A stretch of DNA of 64,000 nucleotides, from NCBI RefSeq assembly GCF_003473485.1, contig NC_053042.1:10188501-10252500 (forward strand), written 5' to 3'. This document shows positions 38,216 to 49,685 of the stretch, piece by piece. The position numbers were made by a program, and so were the translations under genes. Numbering within the stretch: position 1 is the first letter of the stretch; each line of letters opens with the position of its first letter. The notes below the pieces were generated by a model. That model saw nothing but the letters and a program-made list of their open reading frames with translations. It was not told where the DNA came from and made no database searches. The DNA is from Medicago truncatula. Lineage: Eukaryota > Streptophyta > Magnoliopsida > Fabales > Fabaceae.

Positions 38216-38974
38216 ATGGCTCGTGCCAGTTCATCCTCTTCACAATCATCTTCACAAGCACAATCTTTACACGCAACCTCTCCTTTGGGAGATTTAAATG
38301 TGTTGACCCCTGTGGGGGCAACTATGGCTATGCCACTTTCGACGGAAATGAGAGTAACCGCTTCCTCAAATGTTTCTACGTCAGCTCCGATGACACGAAC
38401 AGAAATGGGAATCGTTATACTCCCATTCACTGCTGGTGTTCCTTCGACTAGCAACACTCAAAGTTCTCCTTTAGTCAGGGCTAGGCTTGATGATCGAAAT
38501 ACAAATATGCAGAATCTTTCTAGGGAACAACTGTATGGTATGCCAACTTCGATGATTGCAAATGTACATAATAGTGTGTCCGCATTTGCAGACCAAGAAA
38601 ATCCGTTCATAATGCACAACGTACATAGTCCCTCAAGTTCTAGCATTTTTGGTCGGAATACTCTACCAACGTTGACAACAGATTCGATGAATTTGTTAAG
38701 ACAACAATTGGACGAGAGTAACCACAAAATGGTTAATTTGTTAACACAACAAATTGGTACCGTGTTTAATCCTTTGATAAGGGACACAAATCGAAGTTGC
38801 CAAGCCTTAACCGCTCAAATGGGGAGGATAGCAGATTTCTTTGCACACCCACAACCGGTTTTTCAACCGGTTCATATAACAATACAGGGATCTATTTTTT
38901 TATTTATAATTTCTACGCAATTGCGACTTGCTTCTAAAAAAAGAGGCAACGCGCTCACCCGTCCGTATGCATGA
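38216..38974 (+). pseudogene. gypsy gag N-terminal remnant
   Basis: An open frame of 252 codons begins MARASSSSSQSSSQ about 170 bases after the primer-binding-like site. It contains TDSMNLLRQQLDESNHKMVN and LTQQIGTVFNPLI, the leader of plant gypsy gag proteins. Similarity stops near 38885 and the last 30 residues are unrelated, so the element is truncated. No zinc knuckle, protease or pol follows. Confidence 0.6.
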
Positions 38975-39530
38975 GTATCATGCTACAACATTTGATTCAT
39001 CTCTTGTAACCTATGTAGAAAGAGATGTTCTTAGAATAATTAGTAATGATATAATTTTAATTCATTTTCAACAAACGAAAAATAGATCATTTTCATTGTA
39101 ATTTTAATTGCTACAACTATTTTTAATATAACTTCTGATTAAATTTAATATTATTTAATTATTTGACAAAAAAATTACCCCTCTAATATTGTCGGTTCAG
39201 ATTCGCCCCTGTTTGCAAGCAAACAATAAAGCAAATTACTTTCCCTAAAAAATAATGCAAACTATTTGCCAAACATTCCATTGGTGCGTGCAGGCCGGCA
39301 AGTCCTAGGAATAATGCATGTGAAAATGAAAAAGGTAGTGGTGTATCTTGACAAGTTTGAACATATAAGAGAGGAAGATTGCAAATCAACTAAAAATATT
39401 TGGCGGGAGAAGTCTTAGTTAAAATCTGACCTTAAATATATTATGCATTGTCTCTATCAAATGGATTAAGCTCATGAGGACCTTCAACTCGTATCTCGAT
39501 GGTTGTTGTTTGACACATGTTAATATTCTA
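38975..39530. other. intergenic DNA
   Basis: AT-rich. A piece at 39428-39485 (atattatgcattgtctctat, aagctcatgaggac) is a minus-strand SINE fragment related to 11227-11310. Confidence 0.45.
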
Positions 39531-39534
39531 ATTA

Positions 39535-39814
39535 CTCCCTCCATCCCTTAATATAGGCATCCGTTGCCTTTTTCACATTTCTTAAGAAAAGTTATCAGTG
39601 TAATTAATGTGTCTGCGTTAATATTATGAAATATTCATTTGTTTGTATGTGTATTAAATTTGACTTTTCATATTTCAAGATAATATAATAGTATTAATTA
39701 GGGTATGTTTAGGAAAAAAATAATAAACGCATCTAGTAATTTGAAAAAGGGGTTTACATTTAGGGACAAAAAAATAATAATCAAATGAGTGCTTAAATAT
39801 AGGGACGGAAGGAG
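39535..39814. mobile_element. Stowaway-type MITE
   Basis: The ends ctccctccatccc and gggacggaaggag are inverted copies. TA precedes the left end; the right flank reads aa, so the TA there is mutated. Confidence 0.75.
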
Positions 39815-40192
39815 AACTTCATATCACAACGAAGGATTAAAATAGAAATTTTGTATTGAAAAATGATCGAAAGAGGTGAATTTAACTTTTTAAAAGTTAA
39901 AATATCGTTGAATTTAATGCAAACTTACTATTTTTAGTTTCTTTAGAGCATTTGTTAGCATACTCCATATTTATATTCCTTTTGTAACAAACAAACAAAC
40001 AATATAATTTGTATGAAATTAAATTTAAATATTTAACCGAATATTTGAAAAAATTCATTCGAGAAGAAGAAATGTCCAATGTCAGTATACAACACAACAC
40101 GTCTCTAATAGGAAAAAAGTGGCACCGCAAAGACATTAGGCAACGCACACCAAAGACTCTTCCACCTACCATAATCTTCATTTTTCACTTCT

Positions 40193-40199
40193 TATAAAG
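40193..40199 (+). promoter_or_regulatory. TATA box of the UGT gene
   Basis: tataaag lies 90 bases before the ATG, giving a plausible short leader. Confidence 0.55.
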
Positions 40200-40282
40200 T
40201 ATATGCCAAGACATTCATAGTTACTTACCCAGTTTCAAAGTTCAACACTTGATTCTAGCCAAAAAAAAAAAAAAGTATTTTA

Positions 40283-41668
40283 ATGGCTTCCAATGGCCAA
40301 AGCAATTCTAAAAACCAAGTAGTGGTTGTTGTGGTACCTTTCCCAGCACAAGGCCATTTGAATCAGCTTCTACACTTCTCACGCCTAATCTTATCACACA
40401 ACATACCTGTCCATTATGTTGGCACTTCTATACACAACCGTCAAGCTACGATTCGTGGCCAAGGTTGGGATCCAAACATCCATTTTCATCACTTCAAAGT
40501 TCCTCACTTTGTTTCACCTCCTCCCATCCTAAATTCAGAAACTAAATTTCCTTCTCATATGCTTCCTTCTTTTGAAGCATCTTTACATCTTCGCGAGCCT
40601 GTGGCGGAACTCATGCAATCACTTTCATCTGTTTTCAAAAGGGTCGTTGTAATTCATGACACATATATGGCTTCTGTGGTACAAGATGCTAAAAACATAG
40701 CGAATGTTGAGAATTACATGTTTGTCAGCACATGTGCTTTTACAGCTTTCACTTCCATTTGGGAGAGAATGGGAAAAACTCCAATTGAAAGCTCACATAT
40801 CATTGATGTTCCTTCTATGGAAGGATGCTTCACAAACCAATTCGTTGATTTCATGATTGCACAAATGGAATTCTGTGAATTCAGTAATGGGAGCATCTAC
40901 AATACAAACAGAGTAATCGAAGGTCCTTACTTGGAATTGATAGAGAAAATCACTTGCAATAAGAAGCATTGGGCAGTGGGACCCTTCAACCCTCTAACCA
41001 TTGATCAGGAGAAGAAAGATTCAAAGGGTAGGCACTCATGCATGGAATGGCTTGATAAACAAGAAACAAACTCAGTTATATATGTATCTTTTGGAACAAC
41101 AACAACCTTGACAGATGAAGAAATTGAACAGATTGCAACTGGATTGAAACAAAGCAAGATAAAGTTTATTTGGGTGTTGAGAGATGCTGATAAAGGAGAC
41201 ATCTTTGATAAAAATGAAGGGAAAAGAGGTGAACTTTCAAAAGGGTTTGAAGAGAGAGTTGAAGGAATGGGCTTTGTTGTGAGGGATTGGGCACCCCAGT
41301 TGGAAATTCTAAGCCACCCTTCAACGGGAGGGTTTATGAGTCATTGTGGATGGAACTCTACCTTAGAGACCATTTCAATGGGGGTGCCAATAGCAGCATG
41401 GCCTATGCATTCTGACCAACCAAGAAACTGTGTTTTGATAACACAAGTGTTAAAGATTGGTTTGGTTGTGAAGGACTGGGCTAAAAGACATAAATTGGTT
41501 ACTGCTTCAAATATTGAGAATGTTGTTAGAAGGTTGATGGAGACAACGGAAGGTGATGAGATGCGAGAGAGAGCAATAAAACTTAAAAATGTTGTTGGTA
41601 CGTCAATGGATGAAGGTGGAGTCTCTCGTATTGAAATGGATTCTTTTATCGCTCATATTACTAGATAG
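40283..41668 (+). CDS. UDP-glycosyltransferase, zeatin O-glucosyltransferase type
   Basis: Family 1 glycosyltransferase of 461 residues, intronless. It would transfer a sugar from a UDP-sugar to a small acceptor in the cytosol. The N-terminal VVVVPFPAQGHLNQ places the catalytic histidine at residue 25. The PSPG donor-binding box starts at W336 (WAPQLEILSHPSTGGFMSHC) and ends PMHSDQ at about residue 379. A terminal Q (rather than H) fits UDP-glucose preference in many UGTs. The sequence around RDWAPQLEI and the short start resemble the UGT93 group, which includes zeatin O-glucosyl/xylosyltransferases. The cytokinin acceptor is inferred from family only. A TATA box lies upstream. A truncated copy of its 3' end occurs at 42338-42528. 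Confidence 0.93.
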   Translation: MASNGQSNSKNQVVVVVVPFPAQGHLNQLLHFSRLILSHNIPVHYVGTSIHNRQATIRGQGWDPNIHFHHFKVPHFVSPPPILNSETKFPSHMLPSFEASLHLREPVAELMQSLSSVFKRVVVIHDTYMASVVQDAKNIANVENYMFVSTCAFTAFTSIWERMGKTPIESSHIIDVPSMEGCFTNQFVDFMIAQMEFCEFSNGSIYNTNRVIEGPYLELIEKITCNKKHWAVGPFNPLTIDQEKKDSKGRHSCMEWLDKQETNSVIYVSFGTTTTLTDEEIEQIATGLKQSKIKFIWVLRDADKGDIFDKNEGKRGELSKGFEERVEGMGFVVRDWAPQLEILSHPSTGGFMSHCGWNSTLETISMGVPIAAWPMHSDQPRNCVLITQVLKIGLVVKDWAKRHKLVTASNIENVVRRLMETTEGDEMRERAIKLKNVVGTSMDEGGVSRIEMDSFIAHITR

Positions 41669-41942
41669 TTGTTGTGTAAATGATGATCATAAATCTTGAC
41701 GAAAGTTCTATTTCAATGCTAGCTATTTATTGGTTATTTCATCCTTAACTTCTTTTTACCTTCATATTTCTATCAATCTAATTTGATGTTGGTTGTTTTA
41801 AATATATTAAGAGAAGTAGTGTCTAATCAAAGTTTGTAAAAGTAAAAAATTAATTTATATTTGTTTTATTTCAATATTATTTTGTTATTTTAAGATTTCT
41901 AACTATTGGTGAATAATGTTTATATTAAATATTATTTTCAAT

Positions 41943-41972
41943 ACACACACATGCACGCGCGCGCGCACACAT
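41943..41972. repeat. alternating purine-pyrimidine tract
   Basis: acacacacatgcacgcgcgc continues as gcacacat. Such tracts can adopt Z-DNA. Confidence 0.8.
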
Positions 41973-42224
41973 ATTATAAAGGTCACGCACTAACGGAGTT
42001 GATTATAGCGAAAGAGGATATACTCTCACAATGTGACAAACCAAAGTTTGATTTCTAGCTGACAAAATACTCATATTTAATTAGTGTCTGATACACATCA
42101 TATAGAATTACTTTCGATTGAGGGAACTTATGGAATTTTTTTCTTAATTTTGTCTTATTCTATCTCAACGCATTTAAAAGACCTCTATTTAAATTTCGCT
42201 TTAGACCTTCATATACATTAGTCC

Positions 42225-42320
42225 GGCCCTGGCGAGAGCTTTAGTGTCTAGTGTAGTTTTATCATTTCAATTTGGTAAGCTTCTTCTTTTTGTTAAGGGA
42301 GACTTGGCTCATATTTTATG
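42225..42320. repeat. dispersed repeat, short copy
   Basis: gagagctttagtgtc, atttcaatttggtaag and gggagacttggctcatattt match the copies at 37133-37415 and 42690-43065. Confidence 0.6.
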
Positions 42321-42337
42321 CACGAGATATTAAGAAT

Positions 42338-42528
42338 GTTAAAGATTGGTTTGGTTGTCGAGGATTGGGCTAATAGACATGAATTGGTTACTGCTTCAGA
42401 TATTGAGAATGTTGAGAGAGAGAGAGATAAAACTTAAAAATGTTGTTAGTACGTCAATGGATGAAGGAGGAGTTTCTCGTATGGAAATGGATTCTTTCAT
42501 TGCTCATATTACTAGATATTTGCTGTGT
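42338..42528 (+). pseudogene. truncated copy of the UGT 3' end
   Basis: Nearly identical at DNA level to 41449 onward of the intact UGT (tgttaaagattggtttgg through gctcatattactagat). About 45 bases are missing after IENVV (the RRLMETTEGDEM part). The stop codon is altered, so the frame runs on. It lacks the donor box and promoter, hence non-functional. Confidence 0.85.
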
Positions 42529-42689
42529 TTTTTGGCTAGACAAATGTTACTAAGTTAATGTTCGCCTTAATCACTTTAGGAAGAGGATTAGAGGGGTAAC
42601 ATTGGCGCAACTGATAAAGTTGTTGTCATGTGGCTAAAATGTTACAAGTTTAAGTTCTGAAAACAACCTCTTATGTAAAAAATATGATA

Positions 42690-43065
42690 AGATTGTATAC
42701 AATACATCAAATGGTGGGACCCATTTTTTAATCCTACGTATACATGAGCTTTAATGCACCAAATTATCCTCTTTAGGAGGAGGATTATTGCTGAAGTCAG
42801 TGGCTAGAATTATTATTTTTGCTCCACTACCTCAGATAATTTGAGATCCATTTATTTGTAGTTTTTCCATTTCAATTTGGTAAGGTTTTTTTTTTGGGTT
42901 AAGGGAGACTTCGCTCATATTTTATGCTCTTTATTTGTGGCACCTTTTATGCTCTTTAATCATCTTTAAATATGTTCCTGTTTTTTTGCTATTTTTATTG
43001 TACTAACACATGTAAATTATAAATGGTATTTTGTATGAAATTTTGATTTTGATTAAAATTATAAG
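42690..43065. repeat. dispersed repeat, copy 3 (interrupted)
   Basis: Matches 37133-37415 on both sides of a non-matching block at about 42765-42855. Confidence 0.65.
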
Positions 43066-44480
43066 TACAATTCAAATCTATTCTCTAAATATGAAATTTA
43101 ATGACCAACAAAAATACAATCTTGCCCATCTAAATAATTTGACCCATCATCACATATTTACCCTTTTATGTCTTTTGCAACAAAAAATCATATTTAGATG
43201 AGAGAAAATAACTGTTAAAAGATTGTTGTGATTTTGTAATAGAAAAATCATTTTATGTGCGGGTATTTAAGAGTGAGGCTCATTTTAACTACATCTTAAA
43301 TGGTTTGCATCCTCCCAAAAATAGTATTGATATTGCACTTGTAGATAAGTGGTTGACGTTTCCAATCATGAGTCACATTATTGCAACTTATTATAATAGG
43401 TTTGTAGTGGAGTTGACAAATCACGAATCGGAACTTCGAAATCTTTTTTCCAAATTAGAAGGGTGCCACCGCTTAAGAATAAAAAAACATCATGTGTCTT
43501 GACCTAATTCCAAATTATTTTCTTCTTGTTTGTTTTTTTTTAAGATGGTTGTCCACTACCTCCATAATCTACGGAGTGAAACATACACAAGAGTGAAGAG
43601 GCATCACTGTGGGAATTTGAGTATTTAGATCAACAAGTTAGGTTCCAAGACTTCATGAACATTGAAAAAGGAGAGAAACCACCCCCACCAAAAAAGGAGT
43701 CAAACCAAGTCAATCAAATTTTGTGTGACACTCTTGAAAAAGCAAAGGAAGAATTTTAAGTTATTGCAGAAGATGTAGATGATTCAATTTCACTTGATGT
43801 GATGATTGATTTTTTGTCGATGTTCATCCTTTTATTGTTCGATATTGCAACGCCAATTTTTTGTGGCCAATATATAACTAACATTATGTAAATTATATAA
43901 ATATATGACTTTTATGTGTTGGAACATGCACCTACATTTTTATTGGTTATTAATGATTCCGCAATTAATAAAAATATATGTCTATGTTTTAGCAACAATT
44001 TATATTACGTTTCATTTTATTTTATTATGATATTTGATATTTCATAAACTTTTGTGAAGTTAAACATGCTTGAAGATGTACAAATTGAAGCTCACGTCCG
44101 ATATTCTGCTTTCAAAAATACAATTAAGGCTTTTCTAACTCCTACCAATATTATGGATGAGTTGAAGAGACAATTTAACAAATATTTTATCTATCTTGGT
44201 GAAAGTCATTTTACATGTCATGTATTTGTTCAGATGTCATGTGTAAACCTGAGGGAAGATAAATATAAAGACACGTGAAAAACGGTTTATTTTCCTCAGG
44301 TTGTTTGTGATGATAGCGATGTAGAATTTATGTTTAGGTCGATGGTTGAAAATAATATATTATATCTTTGTGTCCGTTCCAACTGCATGTGCCAAGAATG
44401 TCTGTAGAGATTTCATGTAATGTTGTGTAATGTGTTGTTGAATTTCAAACACTCTTTATCTTTTGTTGAATTTCAAACAT
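43066..44480 (+). other. region with unrecognised open-frame fragments
   Basis: Open frames at 43257-43502 (contains HFNYILNGLHPPKNSID) and 44054-44278 (contains MLEDVQIEAHVRYSAF) are followed by the stop-broken stretch QVVCDDSDVEFMFRSMVENN near 44300. The last phrase resembles the N-terminal module of plant Mutator-like transposase relatives, but I cannot confirm it. Probably a decayed transposon or gene. Confidence 0.3.
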
Positions 44481-47060
44481 TCGTGTAATTTTAACAAAAT
44501 GTTGAATTGATTTAATTTTTGTCAATGGTGAAAGATTATGCATTGTTCTTGCTTATGATGGATTATAATTGGTGTATGGGTTGTACCATATCTGAAATTG
44601 TTGTTTTGAATTACATGTAATAAATAGGCCGAAATTTGACATGATTCTCAAAACATAACCAATTGTCTGCATAATTAATCGGAATGGCACCGTTAACTAC
44701 CGCGGAAAGCTAATTAGTTGTAGTTAACTGTCATTGAAACATAACCGGCGACAATTAACCGCCAATGAGGTTATATTGAAAAAAATACCAGAGAAATTAA
44801 GCTAGTTAATATCACGTGTGGTCCCCCTCAGACGATTTTGCATATATACAAAAGAAAAGTCAAGTTTGATGATTTAAAATATATAAGCAAAACTCATTTA
44901 ATCCTATCATATCCGGTCATACATAATATACTACCATTTGCTTAATATTTTAATTTTCTAATATCATATCCGAAGGACTAAAATGATAGCTTTTATTCCA
45001 ACCAGTCATCCAATACCAGCAATACATCAATCCATCCTTCAGGATTAGACGCCATAGGCATCTGAATGTGCCACCATTGCAGAACTCTCATTCAAATTTT
45101 TCAAGTGCACAAATAATGAAGCAGTATAGTTTTGAAGAAATCAAATTCGTCCACAAAAATAATGAGACAATACATGTTGCAAACTTTCCTGCAAATTGTA
45201 TTATCTCAAACAATTATATTTGTACAGTCACCTCATGTATATGTATGTTGTCTTAACGATTATATTTTAAATGAATACCTCACAACTTCTATAAAAGGAA
45301 CTTCATTTGAATGGATGAATGAAATTGACAATTTAAAAAAAATAAAAAATCCAAGAGTGTGTTTGGATGAGAGAATGTTTTGTGGTAATGTAATGTTTTG
45401 AAGGAACTCAAATATATTTAGGTGAATTTCATTGTTTGAATGATAATTTGGAGAATTTTCAAAACGATGAAATTTATGAAGTATTTTATTCAAGTTAAAT
45501 TTAAAGAATTTCAAATGACACCTAAAAGTTAAGAATTTTAAATTTCTTCATTCTTATAATTTTTCAAATTTTGCATTATGGTCTTTAAATTTTTCAAAAT
45601 TTTCAAATTGACCCAATAAATTTCTAAAGAGTGCAAATTGACCCCCTTTTTTTTTGGAAATTACAAATTGATCCCTCAATTTTAAAAAATTATAAATTGA
45701 CCCCTAATTTCAATTTTCATATTCGGCCAAAAAAAATTAAAATTTATAAAAGTTCTCCATAAATGATGACAGTGAATTTTTTTATTAGTACATCCAAACA
45801 ATAATATTTAGAAATGAAGACATTTTAATTGAATCATTTGAATTGCCTAGAATTTTAAATTCTTTAAAATTTATCAATTACCTTATCCAGACATTCTCTT
45901 AGGATTTTGATGAACCTCCATGAGAGAAGAAAATGAGAAAAATGGATAATCTCCAAATCAACTAAAATGATAAAAAGGGAATCCAAAGAAAAGAAAACGG
46001 TGTGTGCAATGATGAAATAAACCATTAGAAAACATTCTTCTAGATTTTAAATGTAAATCTTCTCTTTTGAAAGTTTAGATGATGAAAAAGGATTAGAGAT
46101 TTTTTTCTATAGAATATAAGGGATTCTAGTAAATAATAATTCAAATGATATTGTGATGTAGAAATTAAGTGATATGTCTAAATTATAGTTAACATTTTGC
46201 AAATTATGTCGGCATTGATTATATATATGTGATTTGTTTTCTATGTTACTATGAATGATTGTGTAATTAGAGCAATGTTATATATCAAGAAAGATTTAAG
46301 AATGACATGATAGAATAATCATTTTTAGATTTTATCAAAAAATTGTCTTTAAATTAATGTTAGCCAATAAAATTTTGGTCTGACCGGAAATTATGGTTTG
46401 GTGTGTGTTGTGTATTTTTTTTTATGAAAAATTAATAAATAAGACTGAAATCTAAAGGTGATTATTGTATCATATTATTCTTAAATATTTTTTTATAAAA
46501 TCATTCTTAATATGTAACATTTTCCTTTAATTAACCCAAAGTAGCACTATTACTTTTGTTGTTTAAGGAGGATGAACATATTTTAATCACCAATATTACC
46601 AAGGACAACCTCGAGAAACGGTCATTGGTTACCTCATTTTCTCCTTGTAATTGGATAACAAAATATTATAAGAAAGAAAAGACAAAGTAACACGTATATT
46701 CAATTGAAAAATTATGAAAGACAAAAAATCGAAAATTGAGGAAGGAATTGGACCCATGTGGCATTCTCTCTAGAATCCATAGACTTTTTGAAACGCTCTC
46801 TCACTCTCACCAATCACTCAATATAATTCTTTCTTTAAAAAACTTAGTCACCAAGAAATTTAAAAAGCTTCTTTGTCACCTTTCAATGTGTTGTAGTGGT
46901 TGTGAAGATACTATACTATATATTAAAATAAATATTATTAATCCCTTCACCATTCCTACCCTCTTTCAAAATCTTTCAAAACCTAACACAAAATATTACT
47001 CATATTAATTTCTCTTCTTGAAAAAAAAAAGTATATGTTATAAAATATAATATAACAAAA
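44481..47060. other. AT-rich intergenic DNA
   Basis: No gene recognised. A MITE-like segment around 45356-45900 begins gagtgtgtttggatgagag and ends tatccagacattctctta, roughly inverted ends. Confidence 0.45.
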
Positions 47061-49685
47061 ATGCTTGATCCACGAAGATACCATTACCAACCCACAATTT
47101 CTTTTCCAGTTTCTGATGATAGAATACAACAAAAAACTCATACCAAAAACTACAACAATTTTCATCATCATCATCATGATCAACATGTTGAAGATGAATC
47201 TGGTATGTGTTCTCCACCTTTATGGACAACAAAGAGTAAAAGCAACAACTATAGAAGTCTTTCACCTGAATCAAAGACACAAGCCATTGAAAGAGGTCAA
47301 AGAGAGTTAATGGAAATGGTTAAGAACATGCCAGAATCAAGCTATGAACTTACTTTGAAAGATCTTGTTGAGGAACATCATGTTGAAGAAAATAACAAGG
47401 TAAAAGAGAGGAATTTGAGCAACAAAAACACACGAAAAAGAGAAGGAATTAGGGCTAGTAGAAATATGGATAAGAAGAATATTGATAGTGGAGGGCTTTA
47501 TTTGAAAATGGTTTTTCCAATTTCTTTGGGATCATCTAAGAAACATGATAAGAAGAAAGAGTTATTGGTTAGTAATAAAAGTAGTAGTAATTCAAAGGTT
47601 TCACCAAGAGCATCTGTTTCTGATGGATCTGTTACTAAGGATTGGTGGAAGAAGAAACTGGGGAGTAGTGGTTCAGAATGTGGGGGTGATCAAAGTGATC
47701 ATAGTGGTGTATCTAGCATGAATGGTAGCATCAAAAGATATGGTAGTAGCACAACCAGTAGTTGCAGTAGCAGGAGTAATAGCAGGTATGTTTCTTAATT
47801 ACCATAAGTAATTTTTTTTTTTTTTAATTATTGAATGAGTTTATGTTTGAATGGATAGATACAAAATTAATTAGCTAAATAACATACTCTATTGTAAGTT
47901 TTAGATTTTGGCATGGTAATTAAGAAGCCTACAAGGAGCAATCCTTTTTTCTTTTCCTTTCAAACTATGGGATTTGTTTCGTTAGGCGATAAGCGAATAC
48001 ATTGACTCGTATTCTAGTTATGTTTAGTCTTTGAGTTTAGTCATGTTTCACTTTGAGTTTAGTCTTTGATTATCAATGATATGAACTGATTTCGTACTTG
48101 AATAAAGTCTAATGACATACTCTTCTTAATATTCTCTGAATTTTACTCGAACGCGACTTTGTAACTAATCCTGATTGCATCATCAAGATTTTTACATTTT
48201 GGATCAGTTTGGATTGATTTTTCGTACATAACTACTGACATAAACCATAAACTCTTATGAGACTCTTTGAATAAACTTGTAAATAGTTTATGACACGTTT
48301 ATAAGTTGTTTTCAAATTATTTTCATAAACTCTGAAAAAGATAATTTATGAAAATAATTTCCAGCTAATAAACACCTTATTTCAAATGGCACTAATTGGC
48401 ATTTACTTTAACATTGTAGTAGGCCAATGGTGATTGATAAGTGAATGTAAACAACTAAACATGTGACAGAGGTTAAAGGTAGCCTTAAAAGGAAAGACAC
48501 CACCAAATTGATAAAGTAGTAGGAGTATATTGTGGCGTTTCTTTTTAGAACTTTATATAAATCAAGTCAAATTTTCAAGGCGTGCACTTCATGTTGGTCG
48601 ATAAAGAAAAAGGAGCTACAGTTTTGTTTGTTTGTTAGGTTCTGTTTTGTCTGATACTTTTCTGATTAGGCACAAAGTTAATTTTAATTAATCTATTAAC
48701 AAAAATAGAAGTATTTGACAAACCATGAAAAATAACTAAATTTGTCAATTAAATTAGTTTTGAGTAAAAAAGATTAAAAATTAATTCATTTGTCCTTACA
48801 TGTTATGTTAGTATACAATAGTGAAATTAGGCCACTAAACACCTTTTGAACAATATTTTTCAACACACTTTTTTTTCATCCATCAAAATTCATATAGGTT
48901 TCATCAAATTTATATGAGATTCATATGATTTATGTGAATTTTAACCCATAAAAAAAGAGTCTATTTGAAAATTTATGTGCGTGGAGAGTGTGATTTGGTT
49001 TGTAACATTAAACTCATCAACAATGATATTATGTTTTTTAAATTACATTTAAAGTCATTGGAGTTCATTATCTCAAATTTACATTTCATTAATTATGTTT
49101 ATAGGTTGCCTAAAAAAATTATGTTTATAATTAACCTGTATTAGTCTTTGTTACTTCATTTATTTTATCAATCCTCACATGAGAGAGGTGACAAAACATG
49201 AAGGTTATTTTGGTAAAAAGCATTTAATACATTAGAGAGTTTAAAATGATTGTATAAAAAAAGTAAAAAAACAAATTTCATAAAAGCCTTGTATATAAAG
49301 ACAGAGATATACTCCATGCGTCCATATATCTAAGCACCATTTTATTAGATGCAAATGGTACTTACATAAAGGGATAGAGGGAATATCATTTAATATATAA
49401 AATTAGTATCTATAGTTATCTATGAAGGACATACACTATTTAGATTAGGTTTGTTCCGCTGTCAGACATGCATCGATGTTCGACATTGACACCATATCGA
49501 TGCTTCATAGATAGTTATCCTATAGTAACAAACAAATTTCAGTTTGGTGTGAATTTTCATATGCTTGCGATTGTCAGTTAATAACAATAATAATGATAAA
49601 TTTTTGGATGCAATGCAGGCATGAAATGAGTACCAGCAGATGTTGGCCTTTCATAAGAAGATCCCAAATTCTATCAGAGAAGTAA
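47061..49685 (+). CDS. plant-specific protein of unknown function
   Basis: Two exons, 47061-47785 and 49619-49685, joined across a 1.8-kb GT-AG intron (GCAG|GTATG, ATGCAG|GC) to 263 residues. Without splicing the frame would end a few codons into the intron (YVS stop). The protein starts MLDPRRYHYQ and has a histidine-rich patch (HHHHH). It carries AIERGQRELMEMVKNMPESS followed by YELTLKDLVE, a block I recall from a small family of uncharacterised angiosperm proteins. It then becomes lysine- and serine-rich and ends CWPFIRRSQILSEK. No enzyme motif, signal peptide or membrane segment. Probably soluble and disordered, perhaps nuclear; function unknown. Confidence 0.75.
49311..49384. repeat. possible Stowaway remnant in the intron
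   Basis: ctccatgcgtccatata and ataaagggatagagggaat form imperfect inverted ends about 70 bp apart. Confidence 0.4.

Noticed and set aside
38170..38787. Minus-strand ORFs over the gypsy gag remnant
   Set aside because: Antisense shadows of the gag frame.
47038..47280. Minus-strand ORF opposite the unknown gene
   Set aside because: Shadow of the plus-strand coding exon; methionine- and aspartate-rich run is the complement of the histidine codons.
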